Source of the DNA: an uncultured Sphingomonadaceae bacterium
Lineage (GTDB): Bacteria; Pseudomonadota; Alphaproteobacteria; Sphingomonadales; Sphingomonadaceae
Direction of reading: 5' to 3'
DNA length: 11,919 nucleotides
NCBI GenBank assembly: GCA_938016505.1
Contig: CALLWN010000069.1
Span: forward strand, 1-11,919
Each line of letters starts with the position of its first letter. Within the stretch, counting starts at the first letter, position 1. Position numbers and translations under genes: made by a program. Below the pieces are notes generated by a model that was given only the letters and a program-made list of their open reading frames with translations, ran no database searches and was not told where the DNA came from. Positions 7,577-11,919 of the stretch are shown here, in pieces.

Positions 7577-8659
7577 ATGGCGGGCAAGCAGGCGGATATG
7601 GTCGTGACGAGCGTCAAGGATCGACGCGTTCTTGAGGCTCAGGTCCGCCGCCACAAGGCGCCGCGCTCACTTTCGGACCGCTGCCGCATGGTTCTGCCGT
7701 GCGCTGAAGGCTCCTAGGCAAGCAAGTTGCTGAACGCCTTGGTGTTCATGAGCAGATGGTTGGCAAATGGCGGCGGCGATTTGTGCAGGCCGGCATCGAG
7801 GGATTGACCGACGAGCATCGTGCGGGACGGCCTCGAACCATTTCAGACACCCGGGTGGCGGAGACCATCGAACGGGCGTTGAACACAACGCCCAGGGATG
7901 CCACCCATCGGTCGATCCGCTCGATGGCAGCCGAGGTCGGCCTGTCTCATGCGACTATCCGCCCGGTTTGGAACGCCCTTGGCCTTCAGCCGAATCGCAG
8001 CGAGACGTTCAAGCTGTCAAGCGACCAGCTGTTCGTCGACAAGGTGCAAGACATCGTTGGTCTTTCCATGTCGCCGCTGAACCGGGCGGTCGTGCTTTGC
8101 GTCGATGAGCAGAGCCAGATCCAAGCGCTCGACCGTGAGCAGCCGGTCTTACCCATGGCGCCGGACGTGGCCGAGCGACGAACCCATACCCACATCCGCA
8201 ATGGCACCACGTCTTTGTTCGCGGCATTCGACATCGCAACCGGCGCCGGGATCGGCAAATGCTACAAACGTCATTGAGCAACCGCGTTTCCAGATCTCCT
8301 CAAACGGATCGACGCGGCAATGCCGGAAGGGCTGGACGTTCATCTGGTCATGGACAATGACGCGACCCATAAGACGCCCCAAGGTAAAATCTTCGCTGGC
8401 GCGACGCCCGCATTGGCATGTCCACTTCACTCCAACATCGGCGTCCTGGATTGATCAGGTGGAGCGATGGGTTGCCGAGTTGACGCGCAGCGTTCACCGC
8501 TCCACCGCTGAACTCGAAGCCGACATCATCGCCTTCATCCGAGCCCGCGACGAAAACCCCAAGCCATGTCGTTGGACAAGATCAGCCGACGAAATCCTCT
8601 CGTCCGTCAAACGCTTCTACCAAAAAACAATGCGCCGAACCTCAGGTTCAGGTGACTAG
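7577..8659 (+). pseudogene. IS630-family transposase, disrupted by two frameshifts and a stop
   Basis: The reading starts at ATG 7577 (MAGKQADMVVTS) with the helix-turn-helix region. It is cut at an in-frame TAG (7715-7717) and moves to the next frame by a net one-base deletion between about 7708 and 7725. It continues as VAERLGVHEQMVGKWRRRF, then VLCVDEQSQIQALDREQP with the first catalytic Asp (8104-8106). After GKCYKRH a TGA (8275-8277) replaces a codon that is probably CGA in intact relatives. The second Asp is in VMDNDATHK (8353-8355). A run of four Cs (8377-8380) carries an extra base and returns to the first frame for the catalytic Glu in SWIDQVERW (8462-8464). About six residues also seem missing after AELTR (near 8485). 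DDE residues survive but no full-length protein can be made. The comparison with intact relatives is from memory. Confidence 0.9.
8643..8656 (-). repeat. Right terminal inverted repeat of the IS630 relic
   Basis: Read on the minus strand this is GTCACCTGAACCTG, mirroring the left end. It overlaps the 3' end of the transposase pseudogene. The TA at 8657-8658 directly outside is the target copy, and it is used by stop codons on both strands (CTAG, 8656-8659). Confidence 0.78.
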
Positions 8660-9387
8660 CGCGAGGCGCCCGACAGCGTTGCCGGTCCCGAGGCCGTGAC
8701 GCCATCAGCGTCAAGCGCGTAGCCGGCCGAGCGGACGGTGCGGATGAGGTCGGGAAGCTCGTCGCTGTTGATCGCCTTCCGGAGGCGGCGGATGTGGACA
8801 TCGACCGTGCGCTGCTCGACATAGACATCCCGGCCCCACACCGCATCGAGCAGCTGCTCGCGGCTGAAGACCCGGCCCGGGTGCTCGAGGAAGTGGCGGA
8901 GCAGGCGGAACTCGGTCGGCCCGAGCTGCACGGGCACGCCATCCCGGGTGACCTTGTGGCCCGTCGTGTCCATGACGAGGCCGCCATATTCGAGGCTGCC
9001 ACCCGAGAGCGCTGGCCTCAGCCGCCGCAGGAGCGCCCGGACCCGCGCCACCAGTTCCCGCGGCGAGAAAGGCTTTGTCACATAGTCGTCGGCCCCGGTC
9101 TCGAGCCCGCGCACCCGGTCCCCCTCTTCGGCGCGGGCGGTGAGCATGATGATCGGCAGGCCCGCAGTCTCGGGTTCGCGGCGCAGCCGCCGGCACACCT
9201 CGATGCCCGACAGGTTTGAGATCATCCAGTCGAGGACGACGAGGTCGGGCCGCTCTTCCTCGGCCATGACCAGCGCCTCCTCGCCATCGTGGGTGGAGAT
9301 CACATCGAACCCCTCCTTCTCCAGATTGTAGCGGACAAGTTCGACGAGATTGCCGTCATCTTCGACAAGGAGGATCCGGGCGCGCAT
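8656..9387 (-). CDS. phoB: Phosphate regulon response regulator PhoB
   Basis: PhoB is an OmpR-type two-component regulator. When phosphorylated by PhoR under phosphate limitation it binds pho boxes and activates the Pho regulon. It has 243 residues. The receiver domain shows ILLVEDD (5-11), phosphoacceptor Asp53 in VVLDWM, Thr83 in MLTAR and Lys105 in DYVTKPFSP. The C-terminal winged helix shows LGPTEFRLLRHFLEHPGRVFSREQLLDAVWG and VEQRTVDVHIRRLRKAI (191-207). Similarity to E. coli PhoB is strong throughout. I chose ATG 9387 because GAGGTG lies 6 nt upstream. GTG 9396, three codons earlier, is the alternative. The protein ends in a short, probably disordered tail (about residues 228-243) absent from E. 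coli PhoB. Its stop codon TAG uses the TA target of the IS630 relic, with the element's terminal base as the third nucleotide. Confidence 0.95.
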   Translation of the reverse strand: MRARILLVEDDGNLVELVRYNLEKEGFDVISTHDGEEALVMAEEERPDLVVLDWMISNLSGIEVCRRLRREPETAGLPIIMLTARAEEGDRVRGLETGADDYVTKPFSPRELVARVRALLRRLRPALSGGSLEYGGLVMDTTGHKVTRDGVPVQLGPTEFRLLRHFLEHPGRVFSREQLLDAVWGRDVYVEQRTVDVHIRRLRKAINSDELPDLIRTVRSAGYALDADGVTASGPATLSGASR

Positions 9388-9397
9388 GGGGGTCACC

Positions 9398-10123
9398 TCA
9401 GGGCTTGGGGGCTGGGTCGGTGTAGAGCGGGGTCTGGTCGGCCTTCGGCCGTTCGACGAGATGCTGGCCGGTCACCTGGAAATGCACCATTTCGGCAATG
9501 TTCGTCGCATGGTCGCCGATGCGCTCAAGGTTCTTGGCGATGAAGAGAAGGTGCGCCGATGACGTGATGTGGTGCGGGTTCTCCATCATGTAGGTGAGAA
9601 GCGAGCGGAACAGCGAATTGTAGAGGTCGTCGACCTGAGTGTCGCGCATCATCACATCAATTGCAAGGCGAGCGTCACGCTCGACATAGGCGTCGAGCGC
9701 ATCCTTGAGCATCGAGGCAACGAGCCGGCCCATCTCCGGGATGATGGCAACCGGCTGGACCGGGGCCGAGGCTGCCATCGAGGATGCCCGCTTGCCGATG
9801 TTCTTGGCATAGTCGCCGATGCGCTCGATGATCGCCGAGATCTTGAGGGCGGCCACCAGTTCGCGCAGGTCATCCGCCATCGGCGCGCGCCTTGCGATGA
9901 TCGAGACCGCCATTGCCTCCGCCTCTCCCTCCAGGCGGTCGAGCTCGGCATCCGCTTCGGCAACCTTCAGCCCGAGCTCGCCATCGCGGCGGATGAGGGC
10001 GTCGATCGCGCTCGCGATCTGGACCTCGGCCAGCCCCCCCATCTGCGAGACGAGGGTCCGCAGCTCGTCGATCTCCTCGTCGAACGACTTGACCGTGTGC
10101 GGGGTCGGCGGCTCGCTTGGCAT
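9398..10123 (-). CDS. phoU: Phosphate signalling complex protein PhoU
   Basis: PhoU is a peripheral cytoplasmic protein that links the Pst transporter to PhoR and keeps the Pho regulon off when phosphate is plentiful. It is 241 residues, the normal length, with two three-helix bundles. Each repeat has its metal-binding E-x-x-x-D helix: AIIERIGDYAKNIGK (98-112, Glu100/Asp104) and KNLERIGDHATNIAE (197-211, Glu200/Asp204). Start ATG 10123-10121 shares one base with the pstB stop (TGATG), implying translational coupling. The stop at 9400-9398 lies just before the phoB Shine-Dalgarno. The position between pstB and phoB is typical of alphaproteobacterial pst operons. Confidence 0.96.
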   Translation of the reverse strand: MPSEPPTPHTVKSFDEEIDELRTLVSQMGGLAEVQIASAIDALIRRDGELGLKVAEADAELDRLEGEAEAMAVSIIARRAPMADDLRELVAALKISAIIERIGDYAKNIGKRASSMAASAPVQPVAIIPEMGRLVASMLKDALDAYVERDARLAIDVMMRDTQVDDLYNSLFRSLLTYMMENPHHITSSAHLLFIAKNLERIGDHATNIAEMVHFQVTGQHLVERPKADQTPLYTDPAPKP

Positions 10124-10929
10124 CAGCCGTATCTCCCGGTGATATAGTCCTTGGTGCGGGTCTCGCGCGGGTTGGTGAAGATCTGCCGCGTGTCGCCGAA
10201 TTCGACGAGGTCCCCCAGGTGGAAGAAGGCGGTCTTCTGGGAGATGCGCGCGGCCTGCTGCATGTTGTGGGTGACGATGACGATCGCGTAGCGCCCGCGG
10301 AGCTCGTCGATCAGTTCCTCGACCTTGGCAGTCGCGATCGGGTCAAGTGCGGAACAGGGCTCGTCCATCAGGATGACCTCGGGGTCGACCGCAATGGCGC
10401 GGGCGATGCACAGCCGCTGCTGCTGGCCGCCCGAGAGCGCCGTGCCCGGCTCGTCGAGCCGGTCCCGCACTTCGGTCCATAGGCCCGCGCGCTGGAGCGC
10501 ATTCTCGACGATCCCGTCGAGCTCTGACCTGGAGCGGGCAAGGCCGTGGATGCGCGGCCCGTAGGCGATGTTCTCGTAGATGGATTTCGGGAACGGGTTG
10601 GGCTTCTGGAACACCATGCCCACCCGGGCACGAAGCTGCACGACATCCATGGTCGGCGCGTAGACGTCCTCGCCTTCAAGCGTGATCGTGCCGGTGACCC
10701 GCGCCGAGGCGACGGTGTCGTTCATCCGGTTGAAGCAGCGCAGGAAGGTGGACTTGCCGCAGCCCGAGGGGCCGATGAAGGCGATCACCTCATCGGTCGT
10801 GATGTCGAGCGACACGCCCTTCAGGGCCTCGGTCGTGCCATAGAAGACATGGACATCGCGGGCCGACATCTTCGGCCCCGCGTTGCTCGCCAGCCGCGGC
10901 GCATGCGCCAGACCTGCTGTCTCGTTCAC
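10123..10929 (-). CDS. pstB: Phosphate ABC transporter ATP-binding protein PstB
   Basis: PstB is the ATPase subunit that powers PstA/PstC-mediated phosphate import at the inner membrane. It has 268 residues. Walker A is GPSGCGKST (53-61), the Q-loop [10 protein letters not shown] (107-116), the ABC signature LSGGQQQR (165-172), Walker [14 protein letters not shown] (185-197) and the switch histidine in VTHNM (219-223). The [11 protein letters not shown] stretch is diagnostic for PstB. GTG 10929 overlaps the pstA stop as GTGA, a typical coupled start. ATG 10869 would begin right at the first beta-strand ([11 protein letters not shown]) and is less likely. The frame is open further upstream, but that part is antisense-frame sequence inside pstA. 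Confidence 0.96.
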   Translation of the reverse strand: MNETAGLAHAPRLASNAGPKMSARDVHVFYGTTEALKGVSLDITTDEVIAFIGPSGCGKSTFLRCFNRMNDTVASARVTGTITLEGEDVYAPTMDVVQLRARVGMVFQKPNPFPKSIYENIAYGPRIHGLARSRSELDGIVENALQRAGLWTEVRDRLDEPGTALSGGQQQRLCIARAIAVDPEVILMDEPCSALDPIATAKVEELIDELRGRYAIVIVTHNMQQAARISQKTAFFHLGDLVEFGDTRQIFTNPRETRTKDYITGRYG

Positions 10930-11919
10930 CAGCGCACCTCGTACCTGTTGCGCAGCCAGATGGCGACGCTGTTGAGGGAGAGAAGGAAAAGCAGCAGCAC
11001 GATGATTGCACCGCTGGTCTTTTCCACGAATCCGCGCGCCACATTGTCCGACCAGATGAAGATCTGCACCGGAAGTGCAGTGGCGGGATCGGTCACGCCC
11101 TGTGGCGCGTCGATGAGGAAGGCCCGCATCCCGATCATGAGCAGCGGCGCAGTCTCGCCGAGCGAGCGGGCGACGCCGATGATCGTGCCGGTCAATATGC
11201 CGGGAAGCGCGAGCGGCAGGACGTGATGGAACACGACTTGCACCTTCGACGCGCCGACCCCGAGCGCGGCATCGCGGATGGAGGGCGGCACCGCCTTCAC
11301 AGCCGCCCGCGCCGCGATCACGATGACCGGCAGGGTCATCAGTGCAAGCGTGAGACCACCGACCAGCGGCGCCGATCGCGGCATCCCGAACGCATTCAGG
11401 AACACGGCAAGGCCGAGCAGGCCGAAGATGATGCTGGGCACGGCGGCGAGGTTGTTGATCGAGACCTCGACGATGTCGGTCCAGCGGTTCCTGGGTGCGA
11501 ACTCCTCGAGATAGATCGCCGAGAAGACTCCGACCGGAAAGGCGAGTGCGAGCGTGACCAGGATGGTGAGGATCGAGCCCTTGAGCGCCCCCCACACGCC
11601 GGCCTGCTCGGGCACGGTCGAATCCGACTGGGTCAGGAACAGCCTGTTGAACCCGATACGGGTCCGTCCTTCCGTCTCCAGCTGCCGGTAGAGTTCGATC
11701 TCCCGGTCCGAGACCCGACGGTCCGCCTCGTCGGCATCGAGGTCGAAGGCGCCCTTGGCGAGCAGATCGGTGTTGGAGGCCGCCGTCAGCCAGACCTGCT
11801 GCGTGGTGCCGAGCAGTGCGGGATTGCGCACCGCCATCTCCCGCAACCGGACCCAGGCGCCCTCGGAGACTGCCCGCTCCAGCCCGGGCTCGCGCTCGAA
11901 GGCGGGGAGCAGGATCTCC
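10926..11919 (-). CDS. pstA: Phosphate ABC transporter permease PstA (5' end outside window)
   Basis: PstA is one of the two membrane permeases of the high-affinity phosphate importer. About 330 C-terminal residues are present, and the frame is open to the right edge. The gene reads from there into pstB, overlapping its start by 4 bp. Five membrane segments are visible: [20 protein letters not shown], the region around [53 protein letters not shown], and [18 protein letters not shown] near the C-terminus. The cytoplasmic EAA-type loop that contacts PstB is [25 protein letters not shown]. The roughly 100 soluble residues before the first visible segment ([20 protein letters not shown] and neighbours) match the extended N-terminal region (DUF3333-like) of alphaproteobacterial PstA, which E. 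coli PstA lacks. The TTG at 11846 is an internal codon, not the start. Confidence 0.95.
   Translation of the reverse strand, partial: EILLPAFEREPGLERAVSEGAWVRLREMAVRNPALLGTTQQVWLTAASNTDLLAKGAFDLDADEADRRVSDREIELYRQLETEGRTRIGFNRLFLTQSDSTVPEQAGVWGALKGSILTILVTLALAFPVGVFSAIYLEEFAPRNRWTDIVEVSINNLAAVPSIIFGLLGLAVFLNAFGMPRSAPLVGGLTLALMTLPVIVIAARAAVKAVPPSIRDAALGVGASKVQVVFHHVLPLALPGILTGTIIGVARSLGETAPLLMIGMRAFLIDAPQGVTDPATALPVQIFIWSDNVARGFVEKTSGAIIVLLLFLLSLNSVAIWLRNRYEVRW

Larger units (their letters stand above)
7514..8656 (+). mobile_element. IS630-family insertion sequence, degenerate
   Basis: The element is 1,143 bp, typical for IS630, and carries one broken DDE transposase gene. Its ends form an imperfect inverted repeat: 7514-7527 matches the reverse complement of 8643-8656 at 11 of 14 positions, and the three mismatches are all transitions. 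The right end abuts TA (8657-8658), the target dinucleotide IS630 duplicates. The left end abuts CA (7512-7513), which fits a TA copy with one T-to-C change. It sits between convergent merR and phoB. Removing it with one TA copy leaves a gap of about 7 bp between the stops of these genes, so the insertion split a very short intergenic region. The transposase defects imply the copy is immobile on its own. Confidence 0.85.

Noticed and set aside
10930..11595. N-terminal extension of pstB
   Set aside because: It overlaps pstA in another frame and has no transporter features. The GTGA junction at 10929-10926 gives the expected start.

Overview
This is a GC-rich stretch of a bacterial chromosome. 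Gene content and protein style point to an alphaproteobacterium, probably close to the sphingomonads. The main clues are a pst-phoU-phoB order, a PstA with a long N-terminal extension, and an alphaproteobacterial-type IS630 element. This placement is inferred from protein style, not from a marker gene. Genes are tightly packed, with several stop/start or stop/stop overlaps. No tRNA, rRNA, CRISPR array, defence cluster or phage module is visible.

Positions 1-2091 (+): the C-terminal half of aconitase (acnA, 5' end outside the window), then, 5 bp after its stop, a small class I methyltransferase resembling the eukaryotic METTL7/TMT1 thiol methyltransferases. Positions 2096-2668 (-): a TMEM165/GDT1-family cation transporter, probably for manganese. 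It seems to start at a non-standard CTG, and this start restores the first of its two E-x-G-D-K-T motifs. Positions 2669-2864: a divergent intergenic region. Positions 2865-4358 (+): a secreted or periplasmic HExxH metallopeptidase with C-terminal TPR-like helices. It overlaps the convergent acyl-CoA thioesterase II gene (tesB, 4346-5206, -) by 13 bp. Positions 5265-6749 (+): glycerol kinase glpK, divergent from tesB, followed by a cysteine-free MerR-family regulator (6782-7504, +).

Positions 7514-8656: a decayed IS630-family insertion sequence with recognisable terminal inverted repeats. Its transposase is broken by two frameshifts and a nonsense codon. It lies exactly in the very short gap between the convergent merR and phoB genes. 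Its right-hand TA target forms part of the phoB stop codon, so neither neighbour seems damaged.

Positions 8656-11919 (-): the distal part of a phosphate operon, transcribed pstA (5' end outside the window) - pstB - phoU - phoB. PstA and PstB are parts of the high-affinity phosphate importer, PhoU signals transporter status, and PhoB is the response regulator that activates the Pho regulon. The pstA/pstB and pstB/phoU junctions are overlapping stop/start codons and the phoU/phoB gap is about 10 bp, so these genes are almost certainly co-transcribed and translationally coupled.

Most of the window is ordinary core metabolism. I found no convincing new multi-gene system. The points most worth a second look are the scar-free IS630 insertion at the phoB stop, the CTG-start GDT1 gene, the TMT1-like methyltransferase next to aconitase, and the secreted peptidase-TPR protein of unknown substrate.
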